Below are positions 37,822 through 48,058 of a stretch of 64,000 nucleotides of DNA, piece by piece (position 1 is the first letter of the stretch; each line of letters starts with the position of its first letter). The notes under the pieces are model-generated. The model worked only from the letters and a program-made list of their open reading frames with translations. It did no database searches and was not told the origin of the DNA. The DNA is from Thiothrix sp. UBA5583 (GTDB lineage Bacteria; Pseudomonadota; Gammaproteobacteria; Thiotrichales; Thiotrichaceae). The stretch spans positions 1 through 64,000 of the forward strand of contig DILV01000013.1 in the NCBI GenBank assembly GCA_002425225.1, read 5' to 3'. Both the position numbers and the translations under genes were made by a program.

Positions 37822-38646
37822 TTATATTACATCCGCGAATTTTTTCTCTGTCATGCGAAAGTATTTGATGCCAAAAATAAGTAGAATTGCAGTTATACCT
37901 ATAGAAATGCTTATATTGATGGGATCTATTTTATGATCACCTCCAAGGATTGCCCATCTGAAACCATCGATAACGCCAACCATTGGATTAAGAGCATAGA
38001 GGTATTTCCACTGCTCAGGGATAATGCTGGAAGTAAAGCCGACAGGAGATAAAAATAAGCCTAACTGAATGATAAAAGGAATAATGTGCCTAAAATCTCG
38101 GTACGTGACATTTAAGGCGGCAAGAAAAATTGATAAACCGAGAGAAACGCTAATAGCAAGAAAAATGAAAAATGGTAAAAAAATGACCTGCCATGGGGGA
38201 GAGTGCTGATATGCAAACATCAATAAACACAGAATAATAAGAGACAGTAATAAATCAACTAGACAAACACCTATAGCGCTCACTGGAATAAGTAATCGAG
38301 GGAAGTAAACCTTGGATATAAGATTGGAGTTTGTTATCAGGCTATTACCAGCATCATTCAACGCTGTTGCAAAAAAAGTCCAAGGTAATAAAGCTGCAAA
38401 AACCATTATAGGATAGGGAGCCTCTCCTGATGGAAGATTTGCAATTTTGCCAAATATAATGCTAAAAACAATCATGGTGAGTACTGGGCGTATTACAGCC
38501 CAGGCAATACCGATAACAGTTTGTTTATAACGAACCAATATATCTCGCCACGCCAAGAAATAAAGCAATTCTCGATAGTTCCATATGTCTTGCCAGTAAC
38601 GCTGTTCTGTTTTACCAGCTTCAATAACTAAATATGGTTTTGTCAT
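37822..38646 (-). CDS. wzm: Polysaccharide ABC exporter permease
   Basis: This 274-residue ABC-2 type permease has about six hydrophobic helices and the family motifs YRELLYFLAWRDILVRYKQT at the N-terminus, NPMVGVIDGFRWAILG near residue 230. With Wzt it moves the complete lipid-linked glycan across the inner membrane. Its ATG overlaps the fcl stop by 4 nt. It is AT-rich, unlike fcl and gmd upstream, so the composition shift falls at this boundary. Confidence 0.9.
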   Translation of the reverse strand: MTKPYLVIEAGKTEQRYWQDIWNYRELLYFLAWRDILVRYKQTVIGIAWAVIRPVLTMIVFSIIFGKIANLPSGEAPYPIMVFAALLPWTFFATALNDAGNSLITNSNLISKVYFPRLLIPVSAIGVCLVDLLLSLIILCLLMFAYQHSPPWQVIFLPFFIFLAISVSLGLSIFLAALNVTYRDFRHIIPFIIQLGLFLSPVGFTSSIIPEQWKYLYALNPMVGVIDGFRWAILGGDHKIDPINISISIGITAILLIFGIKYFRMTEKKFADVI

Positions 38647-39572
38647 GTTGTTTGCTTCAAGAAGTCACGGGCGGTAAGTTTTATCCCTATTACTAGTGAA
38701 GTGTTGTAACACCAACCACATTGTTTCAGTAAAGAAACATCCAACACCTTCCGCATAGTCCCATCCGGCTTACTCGCATCAAACACAAGTCGTCCTTCAA
38801 ACCCAACTACATCCATGATGGTTTCCGCCAGCTCCCGAATCGTTACATCTTGCCCCGTGCCAACATTCAGCAATGACCCTGCATAACCCTTTTCCATCAA
38901 AAATACGCAGGCATCCGCCAGATCATCTACGTACAAAAATTCGCGCCGGGGTGTACCCGTTCCCCACACTACCAGTTCCTTGTCACCGCGCAGTTTTGCC
39001 TCATGTGCTTTGCGCAACAGGGCAGGTAGGACATGGCTGGTTTCCAGATCATAGTTGTCATTCGGGCCATAAAGATTGGTCGGCATGACACTCACATACT
39101 GTCGCCCGTACTGTGTGTTATATGCCTCACACAATTTGATTCCGGCAATCTTCGCAACCGCATACGGCTCATTGGTGCATTCCAGTGAGCCGGTCAGCAA
39201 GTATTCTTCCTTGATCGGTTGCGGGCAATCACGCGGATATATGCAACTGCTGCCAAGGAACATCAGGCGTTGCACCCCGGCGAGATGAGCACCATGAATC
39301 AGGTTCGCTTCAATCATCAGATTCTGATAGATGAAATCAGCGCGGTAGGTATTATTTGCGTTAATTCCACCGACTTTGGCAGCAGCGATAAAGATGTAAT
39401 CCGGCTTTTCTTCCTGAAGGAATTGCTGAACAGCAGCTTGATTTAGTAAATCCAGTTCTGAGCGGGTACGGGTCAAAATGTTGGTGTAACCACCTGCTTG
39501 CAGGCGGCGCACCAAGGCACTACCAACCATACCCCGATGCCCGGTCACAAATATTTTCGCGTCTTTATTCAT
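38643..39572 (-). CDS. fcl: GDP-L-fucose synthase
   Basis: Fcl (WcaG) epimerises and reduces GDP-4-keto-6-deoxymannose to GDP-L-fucose with NADPH. Motifs are [49 protein letters not shown] (catalytic Tyr/Lys) and [13 protein letters not shown] 39572, inside the last codons of gmd (8-nt overlap), starts the conserved MNKDAKIF sequence, giving 309 residues; a longer frame exists. It provides donor for the GT11 fucosyltransferase. Confidence 0.94.
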   Translation of the reverse strand: MNKDAKIFVTGHRGMVGSALVRRLQAGGYTNILTRTRSELDLLNQAAVQQFLQEEKPDYIFIAAAKVGGINANNTYRADFIYQNLMIEANLIHGAHLAGVQRLMFLGSSCIYPRDCPQPIKEEYLLTGSLECTNEPYAVAKIAGIKLCEAYNTQYGRQYVSVMPTNLYGPNDNYDLETSHVLPALLRKAHEAKLRGDKELVVWGTGTPRREFLYVDDLADACVFLMEKGYAGSLLNVGTGQDVTIRELAETIMDVVGFEGRLVFDASKPDGTMRKVLDVSLLKQCGWCYNTSLVIGIKLTARDFLKQTT

Positions 39573-40662
39573 GGTAATTGAATGTTCCAAAGCCATGATT
39601 CTTTACCAGTTCATCACGTTGGGCGGCTTTAAAGTCTTCCTGTACCATTTCTTGTACCAGTTCGGCGAAGCTGATTTTAGGTGTCCAGCCCAGTTTGGAT
39701 TTGGCATTGGAGGGGTCGCCCAATAATGTTTCAACTTCTGTCGGGCGGAAATAACGGGGATCAACCGCAACAATGCACTTGTCAGTGGCAGCGTCGTAGC
39801 CTTTTTCTTCCACGCCGTGGCCTTCCCAGCGTATGCTCATACCCAGTTCCTTGGCAGCAATTTCCACAAATTCACGCACACTGTATTGCACACCAGTTGC
39901 AATCACGAAATCTTCCGGCTGCTCCTGTTGCAGCATCAACCATTGCATTTCCACGTAATCGCGGGCGTGTCCCCAGTCGCGCTTGGCATTCATGTTGCCA
40001 AGGTAAAGGCAGTCTTGCAGACCCAGCTTGATGCGTGCCAAGGCGCGAGTGATTTTGCGGGTGACGAAAGTTTCCCCCCGGATCGGGCTTTCATGGTTGA
40101 ACAGAATGCCGTTGCAGGCATACATGCCATAGGCTTCCCGGTAGTTTACTGTAATCCAGTAAGCATACAGTTTGGCGACAGCATAAGGGCTGCGCGGATA
40201 AAACGGGGTGGTTTCCCGCTGCGGAATTTCTTGTACCAAGCCAAATAGTTCCGAGGTAGATGCCTGATAAAAACGAGTTTTCTTCTCCAGACCTAGGATA
40301 CGGATGGCTTCCAGGATGCGCAACGCGCCCAAAGCGTCCGAATTGGCGGTGTATTCAGGTTCTTCAAAGCTGACAGCAACGTGGCTTTGTGCTGCCAGAT
40401 TATAGATTTCATCCGGTTGTACTTGTTGAATGATGCGGATCAGGCTGCTGGAGTCGGTCAAATCGCCGTGATGCAGGATAAACTTGCGTTCAGTTTCATG
40501 CGGATCCTGATAAAGGTGATCAATCCGATCGGTATTGAACAGGGAGGTGCGGCGCTTGATGCCATGAACAACATAGTCTTTGTTCAGAAGGAATTCGGCG
40601 AGGTAGGCTCCATCCTGTCCGGTGATGCCTGTTATCAGCGCAACCTTATTATTTGTTTCCAT
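39565..40662 (-). CDS. gmd: GDP-mannose 4,6-dehydratase
   Basis: Gmd converts GDP-mannose to GDP-4-keto-6-deoxymannose. The 365-residue SDR has [40 protein letters not shown], and [15 protein letters not shown] (Tyr/Lys catalytic pair), then [19 protein letters not shown]. It is directly followed by fcl. Its GC-rich codon use matches the housekeeping genes, unlike the downstream cassette. Confidence 0.96.
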   Translation of the reverse strand: METNNKVALITGITGQDGAYLAEFLLNKDYVVHGIKRRTSLFNTDRIDHLYQDPHETERKFILHHGDLTDSSSLIRIIQQVQPDEIYNLAAQSHVAVSFEEPEYTANSDALGALRILEAIRILGLEKKTRFYQASTSELFGLVQEIPQRETTPFYPRSPYAVAKLYAYWITVNYREAYGMYACNGILFNHESPIRGETFVTRKITRALARIKLGLQDCLYLGNMNAKRDWGHARDYVEMQWLMLQQEQPEDFVIATGVQYSVREFVEIAAKELGMSIRWEGHGVEEKGYDAATDKCIVAVDPRYFRPTEVETLLGDPSNAKSKLGWTPKISFAELVQEMVQEDFKAAQRDELVKNHGFGTFNYHE

Positions 40663-40688
40663 TGATTCTGATCCATCTTGTGATTGTA

Positions 40689-42116
40689 TTAATGGGTGCG
40701 CCCGTAGGCATCTTCAAACCGGACAATATCATCTTCCCCTAAATAACTGCCTGATTGTACTTCAATGATTTCCAGGGGAACCTTGCCAGGATTACTCAGG
40801 GAATGCATTTCTCCCAGTGGAATGTAGGTCGACTGGTTTTCTGTCAGTAGCAGGGTTTTGTCACCACAACGCACTTCGGCAGTGCCGCTAACGACAATCC
40901 AGTGTTCGGCGCGGTGGTAGTGTTTTTGCAATGACAGCTTGGCGCCGGGTTTGACGACAATACGTTTGACCTGAAAACGTTGTCCCACATCAATGCAATC
41001 ATACGTGCCCCATGGACGGTTGACTTCACGGTGCAGGTTGGCTTCCTGACGCTGCAGGTGATTAAGCTGCCCGACAATGTGTTTGACATCCTGTACCTGA
41101 TCGCGGTGTGCCACCAGCGTGGCATCCTTGGTTTCCACTACTACCAGATTGTCGACCCCAACCAGTGTGACCAAGCGGTGTTCTGCGTAGACCAGATTGT
41201 TTTGTGCCTGATGGGTAAGGGTGTCGCCATGCAGTACATTGCCTTGGTCATCCTGCTGGCTGACTTCCCATACCGCTGACCACGCACCAACATCATTCCA
41301 GTGTGCATCCAGCGGGATGACGACGGCATCGGCAGTTTTCTCCATGACCGCATAGTCAATGGAAATGGAGGGACAGGCGGTAAAAGCTGCCTGATCCAGC
41401 CGGATAAAATCAATGTCATGGCTGGGATGTGCCAGTGCAGCCCGACAGTTGCTTACTATGTCTGGATGGTATTTCGTTAGTTCCGCCAGTAAGCGGTCGA
41501 CCCGGAACAGGAACATGCCGCTATTCCACAGGTATTCACCACTGTCAACATAACGGTTGGCTGTTGCCGCATCGGGCTTTTCCACAAAGGCAGCAACCCG
41601 CTTGGCAGTGATGTCGTCCAATGTTGCGCCTTGGCGGATATAGCCATACCCGGTTTCCGCTCGCAGGGGAACAATGCCGAAAGTTGCCAGATAGCCCGCA
41701 GCGGCTGCCTGTGCCGCGTGCTGGATAGCCTGATGGAATACAGGTATATCCTGGATGACATGATCGGCAGGCAATAATAGCATCAAGGCATTAGTCTTGC
41801 CTTGTGCTTCCAGATACAGGGCTGCCAGGGCAATGGCGGGTGCAGTATTGCGCCCAACAGGCTCCAGCAGAATACCCTGATGGGGAATGTTCAGGCTATG
41901 TAACTGTTCTGCCACCATGAAACGGTGTTCTTCATTGCATACGATCACTGCGTGGTCGAGCTGTGGAATCCCCTGCAAGCGCAGGAGAGTGCTTTGGAAT
42001 AGGGTTTGCTCACTGACCAGCGGGAGAAACTGTTTCGGGCGTAACTGACGGGACAAGGGCCACAAACGTGTACCAGAGCCTCCAGATAAAATGATGGGAA
42101 TGATGGTAGCAGTCAT
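40689..42116 (-). CDS. manC: Mannose-1-phosphate guanylyltransferase / mannose-6-phosphate isomerase
   Basis: This 475-residue bifunctional enzyme makes GDP-mannose and can interconvert fructose-6-P and mannose-6-P. The N-terminal transferase has [16 protein letters not shown] and [10 protein letters not shown]; the C-terminal cupin isomerase domain has [12 protein letters not shown] and [16 protein letters not shown] with the metal-binding His residues. It overlaps manB by 4 nt. It feeds gmd and any mannosyltransferases. Confidence 0.95.
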   Translation of the reverse strand: MTATIIPIILSGGSGTRLWPLSRQLRPKQFLPLVSEQTLFQSTLLRLQGIPQLDHAVIVCNEEHRFMVAEQLHSLNIPHQGILLEPVGRNTAPAIALAALYLEAQGKTNALMLLLPADHVIQDIPVFHQAIQHAAQAAAAGYLATFGIVPLRAETGYGYIRQGATLDDITAKRVAAFVEKPDAATANRYVDSGEYLWNSGMFLFRVDRLLAELTKYHPDIVSNCRAALAHPSHDIDFIRLDQAAFTACPSISIDYAVMEKTADAVVIPLDAHWNDVGAWSAVWEVSQQDDQGNVLHGDTLTHQAQNNLVYAEHRLVTLVGVDNLVVVETKDATLVAHRDQVQDVKHIVGQLNHLQRQEANLHREVNRPWGTYDCIDVGQRFQVKRIVVKPGAKLSLQKHYHRAEHWIVVSGTAEVRCGDKTLLLTENQSTYIPLGEMHSLSNPGKVPLEIIEVQSGSYLGEDDIVRFEDAYGRTH

Positions 42117-43498
42117 TTTGGGGGGTACTCCGTTGTTATCAACTGCCCAATTTCCTGAGTTTTTTGTTGCATAAGAAGAATATCTGCACGGCTCTCCACG
42201 TTGAGGCGCAGTACGGGTTCGGTGTTGGAACCACGCAGGTTAAAACGCCATGTATCGAATTCCATGCTCAAACCATCCGTGTCATCAACGACACAAGGCA
42301 GCTTCCCGGAATAGTGTGTGCGGATGGCAGTGATGGATGCCTGTGTATCGTGGACGTGGAAATTGATCTCGCCACTACATGGATAACGCTGAATACGTGC
42401 ATTGACCAGGGCTGAAAGCGGCTGGTTTTTCATGCTCATCAGTTCCGCCACTAGCAACCAAGGAATCATGCCGCTGTCGCAGTAGGCAAAATCACGGAAA
42501 TAATGATGAGCGCTCATTTCCCCGCCATAAACGGCATTTTCCTGCCGCATCCTCTCTTTGATGAAAGCGTGTCCGGTTTTGGACTGGATGGGTTCACCGC
42601 CAGCCGACCTGACAATATCTTGTGTATTCCAGGTCAGACGTGGGTCGTGAATGATTTTTGCGCCTTTGTGCTGTTGCAGGAAGGCTTCTGCCAGCAAACC
42701 AACAATATAGTAGCCTTCAATGAACTCCCCGTTTTCGTCAAACAGGAAGCAGCGGTCGAAATCACCATCCCAGGCAATACCCATATCTGCTTGATGGGCA
42801 ATGACTGCGTTGCGTGTATCCGCACGGTTTTCCGGCAACAAGGGATTGGGGATACCATGCGGGAATGTGCCATCAGGCTCATTGTGCAGCTTGATGAAAG
42901 TGATCGGCACGTTGGCTTGCTGGAATGCCTGTTCCAGTGCATCCACGACATGACCGGCTGCGCCATTGCCAGCATTGACCACCAGTTTTAACGGCTTGAG
43001 TCTGAATACATCAATGTAACCAAGCAAATGTTGGATGTAGGCAAGGAGACAGGACTGTTGGGTATAAGTGCCGCGACCTGTCACGACCGGGAAGTTGTTG
43101 TCTTCTGCCAGCCGTTGAATATCTTTCAGCCCACTGTCGCCACTGATGGGCTTGGCGTCTTCCCGCACCAGCTTCATGCCGTTGTAATCCATCGGGTTAT
43201 GGCTGGCGGTGACTTCAATACCACCATCAACACCCAAATGGAAGGTGGCGAAATAGACTTCTTCGGTACCTGTCAGGCCAAGGTCAATCACATGGATGCC
43301 GGAATCCATCAAACCATTTGCCAGTGACTGTTTCAGGGCAGGGGAAGTTAACCGGACATCAGCGCCAACAACGACGGTTTTACCATTCCCCAGTATGAGA
43401 CCGTAAGCCCGTCCAATACGATAAGCAATCGCTTCGGTCAGTTCCGTGTCCAGTTTGCCGCGAATGTCGTAGGCTTTAAAACAGGTCAGATTGTTCAT
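42113..43498 (-). CDS. manB: Phosphomannomutase
   Basis: ManB (CpsG) converts mannose-6-P to mannose-1-P for ManC. The 461-residue alpha-D-phosphohexomutase has [11 protein letters not shown], the phosphoserine loop [14 protein letters not shown], the Mg-binding loop [14 protein letters not shown], and the phosphate-binding [15 protein letters not shown] 43498 overlaps the ugd stop as ATGA. Activity on glucose phosphates is also possible in this family. Confidence 0.94.
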   Translation of the reverse strand: MNNLTCFKAYDIRGKLDTELTEAIAYRIGRAYGLILGNGKTVVVGADVRLTSPALKQSLANGLMDSGIHVIDLGLTGTEEVYFATFHLGVDGGIEVTASHNPMDYNGMKLVREDAKPISGDSGLKDIQRLAEDNNFPVVTGRGTYTQQSCLLAYIQHLLGYIDVFRLKPLKLVVNAGNGAAGHVVDALEQAFQQANVPITFIKLHNEPDGTFPHGIPNPLLPENRADTRNAVIAHQADMGIAWDGDFDRCFLFDENGEFIEGYYIVGLLAEAFLQQHKGAKIIHDPRLTWNTQDIVRSAGGEPIQSKTGHAFIKERMRQENAVYGGEMSAHHYFRDFAYCDSGMIPWLLVAELMSMKNQPLSALVNARIQRYPCSGEINFHVHDTQASITAIRTHYSGKLPCVVDDTDGLSMEFDTWRFNLRGSNTEPVLRLNVESRADILLMQQKTQEIGQLITTEYPPK

Positions 43499-44664
43499 CA
43501 ATCACTACCAAACAAATCCCGCGTATAAACCTTCCCCGCCATATCCCGAATCTCATCCGTCATCCGGTTGGCAACGATCACATCGCTCATCTGCTTGAAG
43601 GCTTCGAGATTACGGATTACTGCTGAGCGGAAAAACGTTTCCTCCTCCAGCACCGGTTCATATACCACCACATCAATGCCTTTGGCTTTGATGCGTTTCA
43701 TGATCCCCTGAATGGAGGATGCCCGGAAATTGTCCGAGCCGGATTTCATGATAAGCCGGTAAATCCCCACCACACGTGGGTTCCGCTTGATAATGCTGTC
43801 AGCAACGAAATCCTTGCGGGTGCTATTGGCATCCACAATCGCCCGGATCAGGTTTTGTGGTACTTCGCTGTAGTTTGCCAGCAACTGCTTGGTATCTTTC
43901 GGCAAGCAGTAACCACCATAGCCAAACGACGGGTTGTTGTAATGGTTGCCGATACGCGGATCAAGGCAGACACCTTCGATAATCTGGCGTGAATCCAGTT
44001 CGTGGGTGGCGGCATAAGTATCCAGTTCATTGAAATACGCTACCCGCATGGCAAGAAAGGTATTGGCAAACAGCTTGATGGCTTCTGCTTCGGTCGCGTC
44101 GCTAAACAGGGTTGGAATACCCTGTTTCAATGCGCCTTCTTGTAGTAAGCGGGCAAAGGTTTGTGCGCGTTCGGAGCGTTCACCAATCACGATGCGTGAC
44201 GGATACAGGTTATCGTACAGGGCTTTGCCTTCGCGCAGGAATTCCGGCGAAAAAATGATATTTTGGGTGTTGAACTGCTGACACACTCGTTGCGTGTAAC
44301 CGACAGGAACGGTCGATTTGATCACCATGACGGTCTGCGGATTGATGGTCAATACATCCCGGATAACCGCTTCCACTGATGCAGTATTGAAATAATGTGT
44401 TTCGGCGTCGTAATCGGTCGGGGTGGCAATGACGACAAAATCCGCGCCCTGATAGGCATCCTGCTTGTCCAGCGTTGCCCGAAAATTCAGGTCATCACGT
44501 TGCAGAAAGGCTTCAATCTCGGTGTCAACGATAGGCGATTGCCTGGCGTTAAGCAGGGCAACCTTTTCCGGGATGATGTCGAGTGCCACCACTTCATGAT
44601 GTTGCGCTAATAACATGGCGTTGGAAAGGCCGACGTAGCCCGTTCCGGCAACTGCAATTTTCAT
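43498..44664 (-). CDS. ugd: UDP-glucose 6-dehydrogenase
   Basis: Ugd oxidises UDP-glucose twice with NAD+ to UDP-glucuronate. The 388-residue protein has the Rossmann motif [33 protein letters not shown], and the catalytic Cys in [14 protein letters not shown]. It is the first gene of the 23-kb minus-strand polysaccharide operon and is preceded by an ops/JUMPstart core. AAGGA lies about 12 nt before its ATG. It supplies glucuronate to the glycan, or to lipid A or capsule modification. Confidence 0.95.
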   Translation of the reverse strand: MKIAVAGTGYVGLSNAMLLAQHHEVVALDIIPEKVALLNARQSPIVDTEIEAFLQRDDLNFRATLDKQDAYQGADFVVIATPTDYDAETHYFNTASVEAVIRDVLTINPQTVMVIKSTVPVGYTQRVCQQFNTQNIIFSPEFLREGKALYDNLYPSRIVIGERSERAQTFARLLQEGALKQGIPTLFSDATEAEAIKLFANTFLAMRVAYFNELDTYAATHELDSRQIIEGVCLDPRIGNHYNNPSFGYGGYCLPKDTKQLLANYSEVPQNLIRAIVDANSTRKDFVADSIIKRNPRVVGIYRLIMKSGSDNFRASSIQGIMKRIKAKGIDVVVYEPVLEEETFFRSAVIRNLEAFKQMSDVIVANRMTDEIRDMAGKVYTRDLFGSD

Positions 44665-44705
44665 GTTTTTATGAATCCTTGTTCTTTTGTCGTTCTGGTG
44701 TCTGG

Positions 44706-44717
44706 CACGCTACCGCC
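44706..44717 (-). promoter_or_regulatory. ops/JUMPstart element (RfaH recruitment site)
   Basis: On the minus strand this reads GGCGGTAGCGTG, identical to the core of the ops element in enterobacterial LPS, capsule and haemolysin operons. There, RNA polymerase pauses and loads RfaH, which suppresses Rho and internal polarity. It lies 42-53 nt upstream of the ugd ATG, in the expected leader position and orientation for the long polysaccharide operon. Confidence 0.8.
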
Positions 44718-44729
44718 CTACCGCGTAGC

Positions 44730-44735
44730 AGTATA
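44730..44735 (-). promoter_or_regulatory. Putative -10 box of the polysaccharide operon
   Basis: TATACT on the minus strand, five of six consensus bases, lies 12 nt upstream of the ops core, so ops would be at the very start of the transcript. No good -35 is seen. An inverted repeat GCCGA-ATA-TCGGC at 44743-44755 sits just upstream and could be an operator. Confidence 0.4.
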
Positions 44736-44878
44736 AAAATATGCCGAATATCGGCGAAATGACACGGATTGTCCCCTAATCATGCGGGAATGACAAGGGC
44801 GCTGCTGATAGCTTGTGCAACGCACAGTACGCTGGTGTTCATGTTATAGTACGGCAATATCAATCACCTGCTGAAACT

Positions 44879-47800
44879 ATGCTGCACCTGCATCATTCTA
44901 ACCATCTAGAGCAACTCGCCCGCCATTTCGCCGCACTTCAGCGGGTTGCGCCACTTGCACCGTTAGCGCAGGAACATGTTGTCGTGCAAAACAGTGGCAT
45001 GGGGCGCTGGCTTTCCCTACAAACGGCAATGATCAACGGTATTGCTGCCAACACCCGCTACCTGTTTCCGGCGGAAATGACTTGGGAGTTGTTGCGTGCA
45101 GTGCTGGAGGATGTGCCAGAGAAAGATCCCTGCGCTCCCCCGATCTTGCGCTGGCGTCTGTTTGAGATTTTCTTGCAGGAACCGGAACAATGGCCGGAAC
45201 TTGCCCATTACCTGCATACGGGTGAAGAAGGTATCTGGCAGCTTGCAGGGCAGATTGCCAAGGTGTTTGACCAATACCTGTTCTTCCGCCCGGAATGGAT
45301 CAGGGAATGGGAGTCTGGTAAAGGGCAGGGGAGTGACTGGCAAGCCCGTTTGTGGTGGCGGGTGGCGGGAGAGCCACATTTGCCACATTGGGTACGTTTG
45401 CAGGAGCGCTTTGCCCATGCCTTGAGTATCCGCGAGGCTCCTCTCAAGCCAGCAAGGATCACTTTCTTTTCTGTGCCCGTGCTTTCGCCCGGTTACGTGC
45501 AGTTGCTGGCGCAGGTCTCTTGGCATATAGATGTGCATGTCTATCTGATGAACCCCAGCCCGCAATACTGGGGTGACATCGAGTCGGAAAAGCGTAAACG
45601 CAAACAGCCCAGCAGAGTGCAGGAACTGGTGGCGGTGGGCAATCCGCTGCTGGCTTCCTGGGGCAGGCAGGGGCGTGATTTTCTGGATTTGCTGATTGAG
45701 GCGGAAGCGGATCTTGATGGCGATGAACTGTTTGTAGAACAGGAAGAGTTTAACCTGTTACAGCGTATCCAAGTGGATATTTTGCATCTGCAAATGCCTG
45801 AAGAAAAATCTCCCCTCTTTGCGAAAGGGGGGGAGGGGGGGATTTCCCTGCATTCCTGTCATTCCCCCATGCGCGAAGCCGAAGTTCTGTACGATCAGTT
45901 ATTGGCTCTGTTTGCGGACAATCCCGACCTGACTCCGGCTGATGTGGTAGTCATGATGCCGGACATCGACACCTACGCACCGTATCTGGATGCTGTGTTT
46001 ACAGCGGCAGAACACCCCTTGCCGTTCAGCATCGCCGACCGCAGCCCCGGTCATGCACAAGGCATCCTCAACTTGTGCCAGCAGTTGCTGGAATTGCCGC
46101 AGGGGCGCTGTGATGCCGAAAGCGTGCTGGCCTTGCTGGAGTTTGAGGAGGTACGTTCTCATCTGGGTATGGATGAAGCACAGGTCATGCAGTGCCGCGA
46201 ATGGATCCGTGCAGTGAATATCCGTTGGGGAACCGATGCACACATGCGCCCGCAACGCGGTGGTGCCGGTACGCCGGAACACACCTGGCGTTACGGGCTT
46301 GATCGCTTGCTATTGGGCTATGCCTTGCCGGGTGATGCTCTGTTTGCCGAGGTATTGCCTTTCAACGAGATTGAAGGCAGTCAGGCGGAAATGCTGGGGC
46401 GCTTGCAGCAGATGCTGGATGCAGTCTTCGCACTGGTGCAGTGGAGTGAGCAGCGTGAAATCTTGCAGGAATGGGATTACCGTTTTCGGCAACTGTTGAA
46501 AGCTGTGGTGGGTGAACAAACCCCGTTGCAGGCGGTATGGCAGGCACTGGATACACTCCGTAAAAACCAGCAGTTGGCGGGCTTTGCACAGGCGATGACC
46601 TGGCCAGTGTTCCGCAGTGCCTTGGCAGAACAGCTTGACAAGCGCAGTGAATCGGAAGGTTTCCTGGGGCGGGGGATCACCTTTTGTGCCCTGATGCCGA
46701 TGCGTACTGTGCCGTTCCGCTTTGTTGGGCTGCTTGGCATGAACGATGGCGTATTTCCGCGCCGTGATACCCGCGCCAGTTTCGACCGGATGGGGCAATC
46801 GGTAAGGCGTGGCGACCGCCTCAAGCGTGACGAAGACCGTTACCTGTTTCTGGAAAGCATCCTGTCGGCACGTGACTGGCTGTATATCAGCTATGTAGGG
46901 CAAAGTTCGCAGGACAACAGCGAGCTGCCTCCCTCAGTACTGGTCAGCGAATTGCTGGATTATCTGGAGCGTTGTGAATCAGGCAGCAGCAAACGCCTGT
47001 TGACCCGACATCCGCTCCAGGCATTCAGCCGCAAGTACCTGACGGGGCAGGATGGCTTGTTTACCTACAGTTCACGTTTTGGCAGAAACCCGGCCTTGTC
47101 AGAGGAAAGTAGCACCCGTTTGGGCTACCGTTTTACCCCCTCCCTGACAAAGGGCGGCTGGACAGGGTGTCTGCCTGTTCCCGATGCCAGCTACCGGAAC
47201 GTCAACCTGTCAGATCTGATCCGCTTCTTCCAGCATCCTGCCCGCTTTTTCCTGCGTGAGCGCTTTGGTTTGCGCCTTGGAGAGCGGGATTATGAAATTC
47301 CAGTGCGTGAGCCGTTTGCGCTGGAAGGTTTCACCGATACTGACATTCGTGCCGTTATTTTTCAGCAATTGCAGCAGGGTGCGGAAGCTGGCAATGCCTT
47401 GCCGCTGCTGCGTGCGCAAGGCTTGCTGCCGCACGGCAAACCGGGTGACTTGCTGTTTGCCCGCGAAGTTACCGTGGTGGAACGTTTCTTTAATAGTTTG
47501 GAACTGCCCACCGAATGGGAACGGCAGGCGTTTAGTGTAACACTGGGGGATTTTCAGCTCAGCGGGGTGGTTGGGCAGTTAACGCCGCACGGGCGCAAGA
47601 TCCATGCGCTGGGCAAACTCAGTTACTGGCAATGGTTGGACATCTGGTTGCAACATCTGGCACTGAATCTGCTGGAGGCAAAGACATGCCCGCCCCAGAC
47701 TGAGGTCTATTCCCCGGAACAGCATTTTCTGTTGTTACCACAGCCGGATGCAGCAGAACAGTTGGCGCAACTGCTGAGCTGGTATTGGCAGGGTTTGCAG

Positions 47801-48058
47801 GAACCGCTGCCATTTTTCCCCAAGACCGGTTTCAACCTGATGGATCAGGCAGAGCCGGATGTGCTCAAGGTCATGAGTACCTGGGAGGGTAGTGGCAATT
47901 TTGCCGGGGAGAGGGAAAAGCCCGAATACCGTTTGTTGTACCGCGATGAAAATCCGCTGGAAACGCAGGCTGAAACGTTTTTGCATATTGCTGGTGGGGT
48001 ATTCGGGCGGCTATTCAGCGCAAGGACAAAACGGGCCAGCCGCGTTCCTGCGCTGTAG
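44879..48058 (+). CDS. recC: Exodeoxyribonuclease V subunit gamma (RecC)
   Basis: RecC is the Chi-recognition and scaffold subunit of RecBCD, which processes double-strand breaks. The 1059-residue protein has the family N-terminus (MLHLHHSNHLEQLA, VVVQNSGMGRWLSLQ), HSCHSPMREAEVLYDQLLALF, GRGITFCALMPMRTVPFR, VGLLGMNDGVFPR and the late nuclease-like domain. Two segments, about residues 310-322 and 753-763, are peptides of the SPLFAKGGEGG and PSLTKGGW type encoded by G/C-run repeats. No recB or recD follows; instead the 3' end overlaps a convergent HAD gene by 44 nt. ATG 44879 begins the family sequence. Confidence 0.9.
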   Translation: MLHLHHSNHLEQLARHFAALQRVAPLAPLAQEHVVVQNSGMGRWLSLQTAMINGIAANTRYLFPAEMTWELLRAVLEDVPEKDPCAPPILRWRLFEIFLQEPEQWPELAHYLHTGEEGIWQLAGQIAKVFDQYLFFRPEWIREWESGKGQGSDWQARLWWRVAGEPHLPHWVRLQERFAHALSIREAPLKPARITFFSVPVLSPGYVQLLAQVSWHIDVHVYLMNPSPQYWGDIESEKRKRKQPSRVQELVAVGNPLLASWGRQGRDFLDLLIEAEADLDGDELFVEQEEFNLLQRIQVDILHLQMPEEKSPLFAKGGEGGISLHSCHSPMREAEVLYDQLLALFADNPDLTPADVVVMMPDIDTYAPYLDAVFTAAEHPLPFSIADRSPGHAQGILNLCQQLLELPQGRCDAESVLALLEFEEVRSHLGMDEAQVMQCREWIRAVNIRWGTDAHMRPQRGGAGTPEHTWRYGLDRLLLGYALPGDALFAEVLPFNEIEGSQAEMLGRLQQMLDAVFALVQWSEQREILQEWDYRFRQLLKAVVGEQTPLQAVWQALDTLRKNQQLAGFAQAMTWPVFRSALAEQLDKRSESEGFLGRGITFCALMPMRTVPFRFVGLLGMNDGVFPRRDTRASFDRMGQSVRRGDRLKRDEDRYLFLESILSARDWLYISYVGQSSQDNSELPPSVLVSELLDYLERCESGSSKRLLTRHPLQAFSRKYLTGQDGLFTYSSRFGRNPALSEESSTRLGYRFTPSLTKGGWTGCLPVPDASYRNVNLSDLIRFFQHPARFFLRERFGLRLGERDYEIPVREPFALEGFTDTDIRAVIFQQLQQGAEAGNALPLLRAQGLLPHGKPGDLLFAREVTVVERFFNSLELPTEWERQAFSVTLGDFQLSGVVGQLTPHGRKIHALGKLSYWQWLDIWLQHLALNLLEAKTCPPQTEVYSPEQHFLLLPQPDAAEQLAQLLSWYWQGLQEPLPFFPKTGFNLMDQAEPDVLKVMSTWEGSGNFAGEREKPEYRLLYRDENPLETQAETFLHIAGGVFGRLFSARTKRASRVPAL
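45806..45845. repeat. G/C-run palindromic repeat inserted in recC, copy A
   Basis: A 40-bp imperfect palindrome with AAATC at one end and GATTT at the other, C-runs on the left arm and G-runs on the right, and a CTTT-GCG-AAAG centre. It is read in frame within recC as a linker just before the conserved HSCHSPMREAEV block. It resembles dispersed intergenic repeats of many proteobacteria and cyanobacteria. Confidence 0.6.
47135..47167. repeat. G/C-run palindromic repeat in recC, copy B
   Basis: CCCCCTCCCTGACAAAGGGC followed by GG and CTGG forms a second imperfect palindrome, encoding PSLTKGGWTG. This is the usual peptide read from this repeat type. It lies between two conserved RecC blocks, before NLSDLIRFFQHPARFFLRE. 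Confidence 0.5.

Noticed and set aside
44813-44878. N-terminal extension of recC
   Set aside because: The added 22 residues do not resemble RecC, and MLHLHHSNHLEQLA at 44879 is the family start.
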